Positions 48,744 through 56,697 of a DNA stretch of 64,000 bases are shown piece after piece. A program made the position numbers and the translations under genes. Source of the stretch: Iodobacter fluviatilis (GTDB taxonomy: Bacteria > Pseudomonadota > Gammaproteobacteria > Burkholderiales > Chitinibacteraceae); assembly GCF_900451195.1 (NCBI RefSeq), contig NZ_UGHR01000003.1:620001-684000 (forward strand), read 5' to 3'. The notes beneath the pieces are model-generated. The model had not been told where the DNA came from, ran no database searches, and saw only the letters and a list, made by a program, of their open reading frames with translations. How positions within the stretch are numbered: the first letter of the stretch is position 1; every line of letters starts with the position of its first letter.

Positions 48744-49649
48744 ATGATGAACGGTATATTGCAGCATCTTCGAATTGTAATTGGGCTTGCTGTTGCGGTT
48801 TTAGTGTTTTTTTCTTTGCATATTTTTGTGGCCTCGGTTTCGGCCAATCATGTGGGGGTGGAGTTCAATCGGATTGATGGCAAGGTCGAGCCTGTACCCC
48901 TTTCCAGTGGCTGGCATTTGATCGGCATAGGTACCAGCGTGGTCGAGTTTCCAACTTTCACTCAAACCTACACCTGGACCAAATCCGCTTCGGAAGGCTC
49001 ACCTACCGATGAATCAATGAATTTCCAAGTGGCTTCTGGCATTGTGATTAACGCCGATATCAGCATTTCATACAGCATCGATTCGGGCAAAGCGCCGGTT
49101 CTGTACCAAAAATACAAGCGCGGCTATGAAGAAATCACCAGCCAGATTATCCGTAATGGCATCCGTAATGCGCTGAATAATTACGGCAGCAAATATGATG
49201 CCGAAGGCTTGCTGGCCGGTGGAAAAATTAAGCTGGCCGAAGAAGTGCGCGCCAAAATTAATCATGAAATGAACACCTACGGCATCATGGTCGAGCAATT
49301 TGGCTTTGTGAACGAGCTACGCCTGCCATCCAATATCCAATCGGCCATCAATGCCAAGCTGCAAGCCACACAAGAAGCGTTAAGATCAGAAGCCATGCTG
49401 CGCAAAAATCTTGCTGATGCTGCAAATGCCGTGGCCGTTGCCAAAGGGCAGGCGGATGCAAAAATTGCCGAAGCGCAGGGTGATGCGCGGGCTTTGGAAG
49501 TGGTGGGGGAGGCGATCAAGAAATATGGCGCAGAAGCGGCTCAGCTTAAAAACCAGACTTTGTGGATAGAAAAGTGGAATGGTCAGCTGCCAACCACCAG
49601 CCTAGGAACAAATACAACCGCCATGATCGGTGTGGGTAAAGCCAATTAA
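48744..49649 (+). CDS. SPFH/band 7 (prohibitin-like) membrane protein
   Basis: 301 residues: one N-terminal membrane helix (about 10-32), SPFH domain (about 33-190; VSANHVGVEFNRIDGKVEPVPLSSGWHLI) and a C-terminal coiled coil rich in Ala/Glu (EALRSEAMLRKNLADAANAVAVAKGQADAKIAEAQGDARA). Such proteins form large rings in the inner membrane and act on membrane organisation or protease control. A neighbour-derived function cannot be given; it faces the flagellin gene convergently with only nine bases between. Confidence 0.88.
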   Translation: MMNGILQHLRIVIGLAVAVLVFFSLHIFVASVSANHVGVEFNRIDGKVEPVPLSSGWHLIGIGTSVVEFPTFTQTYTWTKSASEGSPTDESMNFQVASGIVINADISISYSIDSGKAPVLYQKYKRGYEEITSQIIRNGIRNALNNYGSKYDAEGLLAGGKIKLAEEVRAKINHEMNTYGIMVEQFGFVNELRLPSNIQSAINAKLQATQEALRSEAMLRKNLADAANAVAVAKGQADAKIAEAQGDARALEVVGEAIKKYGAEAAQLKNQTLWIEKWNGQLPTTSLGTNTTAMIGVGKAN

Positions 49650-49658
49650 AGCCTTAAG

Positions 49659-51536
49659 CTAAAGCGCGCCCTTCAGCAAAGCCATCACCATATAGGGCGT
49701 GGTGTTGGCCTGGGCCAGCATGGCCGTGCCCGCATATTGCAAAATGTGGGCGCGGGTAAGGATGCCGGTTTCGGCGGCAAAATCGGCATCCCATATCCGG
49801 CTTCGGGATGTGCTCAGGTTTGCCAGCGTGCTTTGCATGCCGGACACCGCCTGGATAAAACGGTTTTGATACGCACCTAATGTGCTGCGAGCACCGTTAA
49901 CGATATCTAATGCACTATCTAGTGAGGCAATGGCTTTCTGTGCATTGGCTGCGGTTAATGTATTGAGAGAGGTAATCCCGGCGATGGTGGCAATCGCTGT
50001 TGCCGCAGTGATGCCCGCGCTTAATCCTGCGTTTTCAGGTGCTGCCCCAGCGACGCTCAGGCCCTCTTCACTCAAGCTAGAAATCGTGATCGTACCGCGA
50101 TTGCTGGCCGCACTGCCGCTGCTGGTGGCGGCTCCCGTAATATTACGGCTTACTGATCCTGCCGTACTGGAAATACTGGTGCCTGATGCGCCTGGCGTGT
50201 TGTCATTTAAAACAACAGTACCTCCGCCATCTGAAACACTAAAGGCGCTGAGTGCGGCGGCCGTCAGCCCATTGCCCTGCGCCATCGCAATGGCGCTGCT
50301 GAGCGCTGATGAAACCGTTGCTGCATTATTGCTGGCCCCTGATATATTTAAATCAACATGGTTGGCATCCACTACAGCAGATCCTGACGCAGAATTACGC
50401 AGAGTAAAGCTAATGCCATTCACCGCAAACTGCGCACCCGCCCCAACATTAGCCGCAATATTAAAAGTGTTTTGAGCGGCTACAGCAGCCGTTCCCTGCG
50501 TGCCCACTGATCCTGCTGCCAAGCCTGTCTGGCTAAGAAACGCTGCTTTATTTGCCGCAGCAGCAGCGGCATTGGCTGCTGTACCACTCAGGCCAATATT
50601 AATATTGCGGCCATCTGCCGCGCTGATGGTGACTATCCCTGCGCTGGCGGTGGCGGTGACGCCTGTCTGCGCAGAAAAGCTGGCAATCGCATTGGCAAAA
50701 TTAGTGCTCTGGCTGCTTGCATCCGTCCCCGCACTGACCGAGCCAATATCCACGCCATTGATGCTGAAGGCGGCAATCGTTGTGAATGAGCCGGGTGCAG
50801 CGGTGGTGATTTTTGTGGCATTGGCTTTGGCACTTACGCCAGAGGTGGTCGTGGTTTCATTGATTGCAGCAGCAATAGCAAAAGCACTGTCTGCAGATTG
50901 CCCTGCAGCAGCGCCTTGTGTTGACGCGCTCACCGATATTTTATTTAGTAATAAATCCCCTGTATTTAGCTGTGTGCTTATTGTTTCGCTCTTTAGCGTG
51001 GCCTCAAATGATGAGCCAGTACTGCCTAAATGCGATGTTTGCATATTGCCAATTGAAGCAATGCTGATTACATCTTCCTGATTTGCACCCACATAAAACG
51101 AATGTGAATTAAAGCTGCCATCTAATAAACGAATGCCATTGAATTGAGCAGAGCTGGCGATGCGTTGGATTTCTGCACTCAGCTGCTGAACTTCATCATT
51201 AATGAGTTTGCGATCTGTGCTTGAAACAGGTGCATTGGCCGCCTGAACAGACAGCTCACGCATACGCTGCAGGCTATCGCTGATCCCGCTCATCGCCCCG
51301 TCTGCAGTCTGCACCATCGAGATTCCATCATTGGCATTGCGGATCGCTTGGCTTGTGCCATTGATTTGTGAAGTCATACGGCTGCTGATGGCCAGCCCCG
51401 CAGCATCATCCTGTGCACGATTGATACGCAGGCCGGATGAAAGGCGATTTAAGGAAATAGCCAAAGCACTTTGCGACATACTCAGGCTGCGCTGAGTACT
51501 GATCGCCGTAAGGTTGGTATTCAGGCTTATCGCCAT
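49659..51536 (-). CDS. fliC: flagellin with large variable centre and diverged C-terminus
   Basis: Filament subunit, 625 residues, larger than the usual 280-500. The N-terminal D0/D1 region is well conserved (MAISLNTNLTAISTQRSL, LNRLSSGLRINRAQDDAAGLAIS, RMRELSVQAANAP). The centre (about 190-540) is Ala/Ser/Thr/Gly-rich, with flagellin-hook repeats. The C-terminal D1/D0 is recognisable (ALDIVNGARSTLGAYQNRF) but drifts: RIWDADFAAETGILTRAHILQ where RIRDADFA and RAQIL are usual, and it ends NTTPYMVMALLKGAL in place of NQ.P..VL.LLR. So this may be a minor or decaying flagellin paralogue. AGGATAGGAAA precedes the ATG. No fliD/fliS or chaperone gene follows. Confidence 0.93.
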   Translation of the reverse strand: MAISLNTNLTAISTQRSLSMSQSALAISLNRLSSGLRINRAQDDAAGLAISSRMTSQINGTSQAIRNANDGISMVQTADGAMSGISDSLQRMRELSVQAANAPVSSTDRKLINDEVQQLSAEIQRIASSAQFNGIRLLDGSFNSHSFYVGANQEDVISIASIGNMQTSHLGSTGSSFEATLKSETISTQLNTGDLLLNKISVSASTQGAAAGQSADSAFAIAAAINETTTTSGVSAKANATKITTAAPGSFTTIAAFSINGVDIGSVSAGTDASSQSTNFANAIASFSAQTGVTATASAGIVTISAADGRNINIGLSGTAANAAAAAANKAAFLSQTGLAAGSVGTQGTAAVAAQNTFNIAANVGAGAQFAVNGISFTLRNSASGSAVVDANHVDLNISGASNNAATVSSALSSAIAMAQGNGLTAAALSAFSVSDGGGTVVLNDNTPGASGTSISSTAGSVSRNITGAATSSGSAASNRGTITISSLSEEGLSVAGAAPENAGLSAGITAATAIATIAGITSLNTLTAANAQKAIASLDSALDIVNGARSTLGAYQNRFIQAVSGMQSTLANLSTSRSRIWDADFAAETGILTRAHILQYAGTAMLAQANTTPYMVMALLKGAL

Positions 51537-51742
51537 TTTCCTATCCTGATTCTCTCAGTGAAATGTCGCATAAAACCAAGCAAACACTGAACCGGGCAGA
51601 GCCATTCAATCGTTGTGATCAGGCCATCATAAACAAGCATCGTATTGAATCGTTTTTCCCTGATTTTCAACAGGAAAACCACCCAATCAACCTGCCGGAT
51701 GGCTTGATATAAAAGACGAAATTAAAGCCATCGACATCCGCT

Positions 51743-51769
51743 ATATCGGATGAAATACAGAGGACTTGA
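51743..51769 (-). promoter_or_regulatory. putative sigma28 (FliA) promoter of flagellin
   Basis: On the minus strand TCAA (51766-51769), 15 bases, then TCCGATAT (51743-51750), against consensus TAAA-N15-GCCGATAA: nine of twelve positions agree. It implies a leader of about 200 bases. The imperfect match fits a weakly expressed minor flagellin. Confidence 0.55.
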
Positions 51770-51780
51770 GTGCATTGTTT

Positions 51781-51793
51781 GGGGGGGGGGGGG
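51781..51793. repeat. G13 homopolymer upstream of the flagellin promoter
   Basis: Thirteen consecutive G on the plus strand, 12 bases upstream of the putative flagellin -35 element and 40 bases from the IS66 target duplication. Tracts of this kind vary in length by slippage. Confidence 0.7.
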
Positions 51794-51884
51794 CAGAATT
51801 AATGGAGCTAACATCCACAAGATGTTTCCCGCGAATCATGGTATGCGTCCAGCGTGTCCACCTAGTCGATCGCGTCGATTTGGA

Positions 51885-53435
51885 TTAGCCGTGCAGCGGC
51901 AGTAATTCATCAATTCGGCTATTGGGCCAGGTGGGCAGTTTTTCCAAGGTAGCCTGCAGCCATTGCGATGGCTCTATCCCGTTGAGCTTGGCTGTGGCCA
52001 ACAAACTTTGGATCGCTGCAGCGCGTTTGCCTGCACGTTCGCTACCGGCAAATAACCAATTCTTCTTGCCAATCGCAATGGGGCGGATGGCGTTCTCGAT
52101 GGGATTGTTGTCAATCGGCAGATCGCCCGTTCCGGCATAGTGAATCAAAGCAGGCCAACGGCGTAGCGTGTAGTCAATGGCTTTGGCCAAGCCGCCACCA
52201 TGGGCCACATTCGGGCGCAGTTTCAGTAGCCAATCATGCAAAGATTGCAGTTCGGACTGACTGTTTAGGGCGCGGCTTTGTGCGCGTTGGTCTGCGGTTT
52301 GATCTTTGGCCTGTTCTTCGATGGCGTACAGGCGCGCAATACGTTGCAAGGCTTCTGCCGCCACCGGATGCCCGCCCGCAGCATGCAGCTCGAAGAATTT
52401 ACGTCGAGCGTGTGCCCAGCAGCCGAGTTCTCGCACGCCATTGGCGAACAAAGCTTTGTAGCCACTGTAATCATCAACCATCAGCGTGCCGCGCCAATGC
52501 TGCAAATAATGGGCGGCGTGTTGCCCACTACGGCTGATTTGATAGTCAAACACCACTATCGGTGGGCTGCCGCTCAAATCATTGCTGCGATACGCCCATA
52601 AATAGGCACGTTTGGTTTTGCCTTTACCGGGATCCAGCTGCTGCACCGGGGTTTCGTCCGCATGCAGGCTGGTTTGCTGGCGCAGTTTCTCACTCAGGCG
52701 GTCTGCGAGTGGTTGCAATGCCACTCCAATCCGGCCGATCCATTCACTCAAGGTGCTACGCGCCAGAATGACTTGTTGGCGCGCAGCAATTTGTTCGAGG
52801 CGGTACAGCGGTAAGTGATCGAGGTATTTGCTCACCGCCACCCAGGCTAATAAGCCCGGCGTCGCCATTCCGCCATCAATCACGGCGGGAGGGACTGGCG
52901 CTGCGGTGATGGTTTCGCACTGGCGGCAGGCATATTGCGGGCGGATGTGGCGCACCACAAAGAAACGGGCTGGTTCGATGTCCAGCTGTTCGCTCACGTC
53001 TTCGCCGATCTTAACCAATTTGGCTTGGCATTGCCCGCAAGTGCATTGCTCGGGTTCGTGCCGAACCTCGACGCGCTCCAGATGTTCGGGCAGTGGCTGA
53101 CGACCCGCACGTGGGCGTGGTTTTAGGCGGGAAACGGGGGCATCGTTGCTGGCTGGCGTTTCATCCAGCTCAGCGGTGATGGCGGCCAGATCCTGATCCG
53201 CATCATCTTCAAACAGCTGCTTTTGCTCGACCGACAGGGCTTCGCTCTTGGTGCCAAAGCGGATGCGCTTTAAATGCGCCAGTTCTATGACCAGCTTCTG
53301 GTTTTTTAGCTCCAGAGATTGAATGTGCTGATCACGAGTTGCAAGTTGCGCCTGCAGCTGCGCCACCAAAGCCTGAGCCTCCGCCAGCGAGGGCGAATTT
53401 GTAGCCATAGTGGGATGATTGGGCGCGAGTGTCAT
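51885..53435 (-). CDS. tnpC: IS66 transposase TnpC
   Basis: 516-residue DDE transposase. N-terminal coiled coil (leucine-zipper-like, AEAQALVAQLQAQLATRDQHIQSL), zinc-finger-like CTCGQCQAKL and YACRQCETI, catalytic part with HADETPVQQL, MVDDYSGYKALF and the downstream Glu in NNPIENAIRPIAIGKKNW, and the C-terminal IS66 motif GSERAGKRAAAIQSL. Complete and probably active. Confidence 0.95.
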   Translation of the reverse strand: MTLAPNHPTMATNSPSLAEAQALVAQLQAQLATRDQHIQSLELKNQKLVIELAHLKRIRFGTKSEALSVEQKQLFEDDADQDLAAITAELDETPASNDAPVSRLKPRPRAGRQPLPEHLERVEVRHEPEQCTCGQCQAKLVKIGEDVSEQLDIEPARFFVVRHIRPQYACRQCETITAAPVPPAVIDGGMATPGLLAWVAVSKYLDHLPLYRLEQIAARQQVILARSTLSEWIGRIGVALQPLADRLSEKLRQQTSLHADETPVQQLDPGKGKTKRAYLWAYRSNDLSGSPPIVVFDYQISRSGQHAAHYLQHWRGTLMVDDYSGYKALFANGVRELGCWAHARRKFFELHAAGGHPVAAEALQRIARLYAIEEQAKDQTADQRAQSRALNSQSELQSLHDWLLKLRPNVAHGGGLAKAIDYTLRRWPALIHYAGTGDLPIDNNPIENAIRPIAIGKKNWLFAGSERAGKRAAAIQSLLATAKLNGIEPSQWLQATLEKLPTWPNSRIDELLPLHG

Positions 53436-53467
53436 ACCCTTATTTTACTGGGCTCGAGCGATACCAG

Positions 53468-53806
53468 CTAGACCTGCCAATGACTTGGCGGCGTAGCGCA
53501 CAAACGTTGCCAATCCACACCGCTGACGAGCCAATGCCATTGTTCTCTGGGCATTGTAAAAGTAGCCTCACCCAAAGTCGGCCAGTGGAAACGCCCAGAG
53601 TGTAAACGGCGCTGGCAGAGCCAGACGCCATTGCCATCCCAGATTAATAACTTCAGTCGCGAATGGGATCGATTGGTAAACCCATAGGCAGTGCCATCAC
53701 AGGGTGAGCACCCCAGCGTTTGTTGCACCAGCAATGACAGACGTTCGATACTCCAGCGCATATCGACGGGCGTGACCAGCAAGAAGACCTGTTCGGGTTG
53801 AATCAT
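53468..53806 (-). CDS. tnpB: IS66 accessory protein TnpB
   Basis: 112 residues, MIQPEQVFLLVTPVDMRWSIERLSLLVQQTLG..., with the family segment LKLLIWDGNGVWLCQRRLHSGRFHWP. Required with TnpA for IS66 transposition; mechanism unclear. The ATG at 53806 overlaps the tnpA stop (ATGA at 53803-53806), so the longer frame to 53860 is not the gene. Confidence 0.92.
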   Translation of the reverse strand: MIQPEQVFLLVTPVDMRWSIERLSLLVQQTLGCSPCDGTAYGFTNRSHSRLKLLIWDGNGVWLCQRRLHSGRFHWPTLGEATFTMPREQWHWLVSGVDWQRLCATPPSHWQV

Positions 53807-54201
53807 CGCAACAAAGCCTGAATTAAAGCCAGACAGGCCTGCGCCTGATCGGCGGGCCATTCAACGCTTAAATCGCGTTGACCTTGGCGAAGGTGCAAAC
53901 GAATTGGTGCAGATGCTGGCGTTGGCGTATCAGCGATTTGGATCGGTATGAAGGTCAATGCTGGTGAGGCTGGAGATACGTCACGAGAATTCGTTAACGA
54001 CGAAGACTCTGGATCTGTACTGCGGCGCGCATCGGCCAACCATTTATGCACGATGTTATCGTTGAGGTCATATTGGCGCGCGATGGCTGCGACTGAAACA
54101 CCGGGTTGGTGACAAGCCGCCAGCACAGCGGACTTAAACTCGGGGCTGTGCTTGCGACGAGACCTGCGGGGTGTTGATTGAAGTGGGAGTATAGCGTCCA
54201 T
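53803..54201 (-). CDS. tnpA: IS66 accessory protein TnpA
   Basis: 132 residues with an HTH in RKHSPEFKSAVLAACHQPGVSVAAIARQYDLNDNIVHKWLADAR (about 12-56), as in IS66/IS3 OrfA proteins. Start ATG at 54201 (MDAILPLQ); an inverted repeat GTGTCCA/TGGACAC lies just upstream and may be its control site. Translationally coupled to tnpB. Confidence 0.9.
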   Translation of the reverse strand: MDAILPLQSTPRRSRRKHSPEFKSAVLAACHQPGVSVAAIARQYDLNDNIVHKWLADARRSTDPESSSLTNSRDVSPASPALTFIPIQIADTPTPASAPIRLHLRQGQRDLSVEWPADQAQACLALIQALLR

Positions 54202-54289
54202 GTGTCCACCTAAGTTTATCGTGGACACGATCATCCCAAGGAACGATAACGCTATTCAACGTGGGTCGGCTGGATGCTTACGAATCATG

Positions 54290-54484
54290 GGCCAATCAAT
54301 TGCTGAAAGACCATGCTTTAAAGCGGGCAATAAGTTGCTGCTTGAAATGGGTGCACTCACCTCACCCCAGCCCAATACGGCAATGTCTCGCAGTCCAGGA
54401 AGTTGCCGGGGAGTGGCAGCTCTAACGTCGGGGTGTATGTGGTCAATCCGGCCATGCTGTACGGAGGAGGAGCGGAGGATGAAT
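54290..54484 (+). pseudogene. gene remnant cut by the IS66 insertion
   Basis: Between the IS66 target duplication and a well-formed small ORF the sequence codes, in the frame ending TAA at 54482-54484, for QYGNVSQSRKLPGSGSSNVG...YGGGAEDE, which looks protein-like. The frame is blocked by TGA about 130 bases upstream, at the IS-proximal side. So this seems to be the 3' end of a larger gene whose 5' part was lost or frame-shifted. Family unknown. It overlaps the next ORF by eight bases (ATGAATAA). Confidence 0.4.
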
Positions 54485-54646
54485 AACGTCCTTTCTGCCC
54501 AGCCAGAATGTAGCTTAAGCGAAACGCCACCGGCAGGCGCTGCGATACTGGCAGCGTTCCTGTCTGCGCCCGCTAAAGCCCTGCCACCTGCTCAATTAAA
54601 ACCAGCCTTCTTTCTTCCCGACCACACAGCCGGGAGGTATGGATGA
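54479..54646 (+). CDS. small ORF with strong ribosome-binding site
   Basis: 55 residues, MNNVLSAQPECSLSETPPAG...HTAGRYG, Ala/Pro-rich. GGAGGAGCGGAGG lies directly upstream. It overlaps the preceding frame (ATGAATAA) and the following one (ATGA), a pattern typical of compact phage or plasmid operons. Not recognised. Confidence 0.45.
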   Translation: MNNVLSAQPECSLSETPPAGAAILAAFLSAPAKALPPAQLKPAFFLPDHTAGRYG

Positions 54647-54792
54647 TGTGGCGGCAAGTGCTGAATAATGTTGCGGACTTTTTAGCGTGTTCACAAGAGG
54701 ACAAAGTGTTTCTGTTTGCCCAAATAGAAGACCCCGGCTTCTTGTCGGCTGTGCTGGCGATTGCGAAGGGCTACCAACTGGCTCCGGCCTAA
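54643..54792 (+). CDS. small ORF coupled to the preceding one
   Basis: 49 residues, MMWRQVLNNVADFLACSQED...AKGYQLAPA, hydrophobic-acidic and probably helical. GGGAGG lies five bases before the ATG, and the frame overlaps the previous stop by ATGA. No family recognised. Probably the last gene of a small mobile-element operon that was broken by IS66. Confidence 0.45.
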   Translation: MMWRQVLNNVADFLACSQEDKVFLFAQIEDPGFLSAVLAIAKGYQLAPA

Positions 54793-54900
54793 TCATTGGC
54801 AATGATAGAGTCGCCCATTTATTAATCCGCCTTCCCGGTGCTGGGGCCTTTGGGATAACGCATAAAGTAAGAAAACGGATGTAATACAGACCATAAACGT

Positions 54901-54930
54901 AAAAACCGTTCAGGCTAGAGCGGTTTTTTT
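54901..54930. terminator. bidirectional terminator between the small ORFs and herA
   Basis: 8-bp stem AAAAACCG / CGGTTTTT with a 12-base loop; runs of T follow on both strands (seven on plus, five on minus). Ends both the small-ORF transcript and the herA operon, which converge here. Confidence 0.85.
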
Positions 54931-54998
54931 ATGACAATATCTTTTTATCAAAAGCTTCTAAAAATGGCTACTCGTTGTTCAATATAACGGAGCTGCCA

Positions 54999-56684
54999 TT
55001 ATTTGTACCATTCCGCTTTTATTTCCGAGATATTTATGTTTTTCCATTCCTCTTTCCAAAGCTCCCAATAAGGAATGTCATTTGACGAAGGGGAAGGTTT
55101 ACATGGGTTTATCTGGATGATAGACGGTAAAATTATCGACTCACCAACCAAAAGAGCCTCTCCTTGCTTAAATGAGGCCATCTTATCAATCAAAGACCCC
55201 AATGAGTCCGGTAGTAGCTTCTTCACATATCCCTGATCTACTGGATTGGTGAGTCGCATCGCGATGAAGTTGTTACATTGAGAAAAAATAGTTTCCGAAA
55301 TTTCAGAGGGCCGCTGGCTTGCTAGAAGTAGAGTAACCCCGTATTTTCGGCCTTCCTTTGCAATCCGTTCAATAGACATTTTAGAAGAACGGTACTTCGA
55401 CAGTTCACTATTAGGAACGTATTTGTGAGCCTCTTCATATACTAAGAGTATTGGCACATCGTTGTTGATTTTCTCTTGTGGATCTTTTGCACACCGAAGG
55501 CGTTTATAGATATATCCATATTCAAATATCAACCGCGAAATCAGAGAAACTGTAATGCTCAGGACTTCAAATGGCACGCCACTTAGGTCAATAATAGTTA
55601 CATTCGAGCCTTTTTCCTTAGAATAACCAAGCAATGTCTGAAGAGTTTCTTCGAACGTGATTGTCCTAGATTTATCCCCTAAGAAAAAATCAAGCCTGCT
55701 ATCGTTAACCTTGCTTTCAAGCCGATTAACAAAATTCGTCAGCTTCCCGTAGAGGCTGCCTTGCGTTAATTTAGGTTTATCCTTCTTAGCACCAGATGCA
55801 TATACCTCACCTGAGTCGATGAGCTCGATATTTTTTTCTTGGGCATACTTAAGCACTTCTTGAATATCAAATAAAATCGGCGAATCCAAATGAATTTTTT
55901 GTTTTTCCTCATCAGAACCTTTGAACTTATCTCGACGATCATTAATGATCGCCTCCTTGAAAATATTTCGCTGGTTGTGATCATTTGCTTCTGTATCAAG
56001 AAAGAACTCTTCTAATTCCTCGCTATTTAGCATCCAATACGGCAAAGTCAAATTGGAAATGTCGATAAAATTGGCATCAGGGAAGGCCGACTTGTACTCG
56101 GAATGGATATCGAAAATAATTATGTGTGAGTTATTGAGAGCGAACCCCTCTTTTTTTTCTTTGACCGCTTGTTGAATAATCGTTGCAAGAGTATGTGATT
56201 TTCCAGATCCGGTAGAACCAACAACTGCGATGTGCTTGTTAAAGAACTTATTCCCATTAATTGGTACATTCACTATTTGATTGGAAGCTAGTGTTGCAAA
56301 GCAGAAGCTTTCAGCAGAAGTGACAGAGTCCTCATAGATTTTCTTTATATCCGCAATTGTTGCAGGCTCGACTTTCTTCGGAGGAATCGCAAGTGAATCC
56401 CCTCCTCGTTCAAATTTTCCATCCCGTAGTATGCCAAGAGGAAAGGCCTCAATAATGTAATCCCGCTTTCCTGCGTCACTGACTGCTATCTGAAAATTTT
56501 CAATGATTGCTATCAGGGTTGCATTCTCATTGTCGGCAATTTTCAAATATGATCCGACCTTTAAGGACTCTTCTGCAACTTTGAAATTTTCAAGGTTATC
56601 TACGACGATTCGGACTTTATCAGGAAAGACAGCGATTACTTGTGCATTAATACTTTCTTCTTTATTTTTCATTTCCATTTTCAT
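54999..56684 (-). CDS. HerA-family ATPase of an anti-phage pair
   Basis: 561 residues. An N-terminal beta-barrel (HAS-like, about 10-100) precedes the HerA/FtsK-type RecA fold. Walker A GSTGSGKS is at residues 156-163, a Walker B-like strand in ILLVYEEAHKYVP lies near 410, and the arginine-finger region SKYRSSKMSIERIAKEGRKYGVTLLLASQRPSEIS follows, with the C-terminal DUF87/HerA tail. Such proteins form hexamers that work with a nuclease. Here it is 13 bases downstream of a DUF4297-like nuclease, the known two-gene defence arrangement. Visibly A+T-rich compared with flanking housekeeping genes, consistent with acquisition by transfer. The ATG at 56684 has GATGAG just ahead. Confidence 0.9.
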   Translation of the reverse strand: MKMEMKNKEESINAQVIAVFPDKVRIVVDNLENFKVAEESLKVGSYLKIADNENATLIAIIENFQIAVSDAGKRDYIIEAFPLGILRDGKFERGGDSLAIPPKKVEPATIADIKKIYEDSVTSAESFCFATLASNQIVNVPINGNKFFNKHIAVVGSTGSGKSHTLATIIQQAVKEKKEGFALNNSHIIIFDIHSEYKSAFPDANFIDISNLTLPYWMLNSEELEEFFLDTEANDHNQRNIFKEAIINDRRDKFKGSDEEKQKIHLDSPILFDIQEVLKYAQEKNIELIDSGEVYASGAKKDKPKLTQGSLYGKLTNFVNRLESKVNDSRLDFFLGDKSRTITFEETLQTLLGYSKEKGSNVTIIDLSGVPFEVLSITVSLISRLIFEYGYIYKRLRCAKDPQEKINNDVPILLVYEEAHKYVPNSELSKYRSSKMSIERIAKEGRKYGVTLLLASQRPSEISETIFSQCNNFIAMRLTNPVDQGYVKKLLPDSLGSLIDKMASFKQGEALLVGESIILPSIIQINPCKPSPSSNDIPYWELWKEEWKNINISEIKAEWYK

Positions 56685-56697
56685 CTCATCTGATTAG

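Larger units (their letters stand above)
51841..54281. mobile_element. complete IS66-family insertion sequence (2441 bp)
   Basis: Ends are GTATGCGTCCAGC (from 51841) and, inverted, GTAAGCATCCAGC (ending 54281), matching at 11 of 13. The target sequence GAATCATG is duplicated exactly at 51833-51840 and 54282-54289; eight bases is the IS66 norm. Inside are tnpA, tnpB and tnpC in the standard order on the minus strand. Intact duplication and open frames point to a recent insertion. Confidence 0.93.

Noticed and set aside
50500..51081. 193-codon open frame opposite flagellin, and similar at 49882-50475
   Set aside because: Mirror frames of the Ala/Thr-rich flagellin centre; low-complexity sequence keeps the opposite strand open.
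54198..54226. GTGTCCA/TGGACAC inverted repeat near the IS66 right end as the terminal repeat
   Set aside because: The 8-bp target duplication places the true ends at 51841 and 54281; this repeat is internal, upstream of tnpA.
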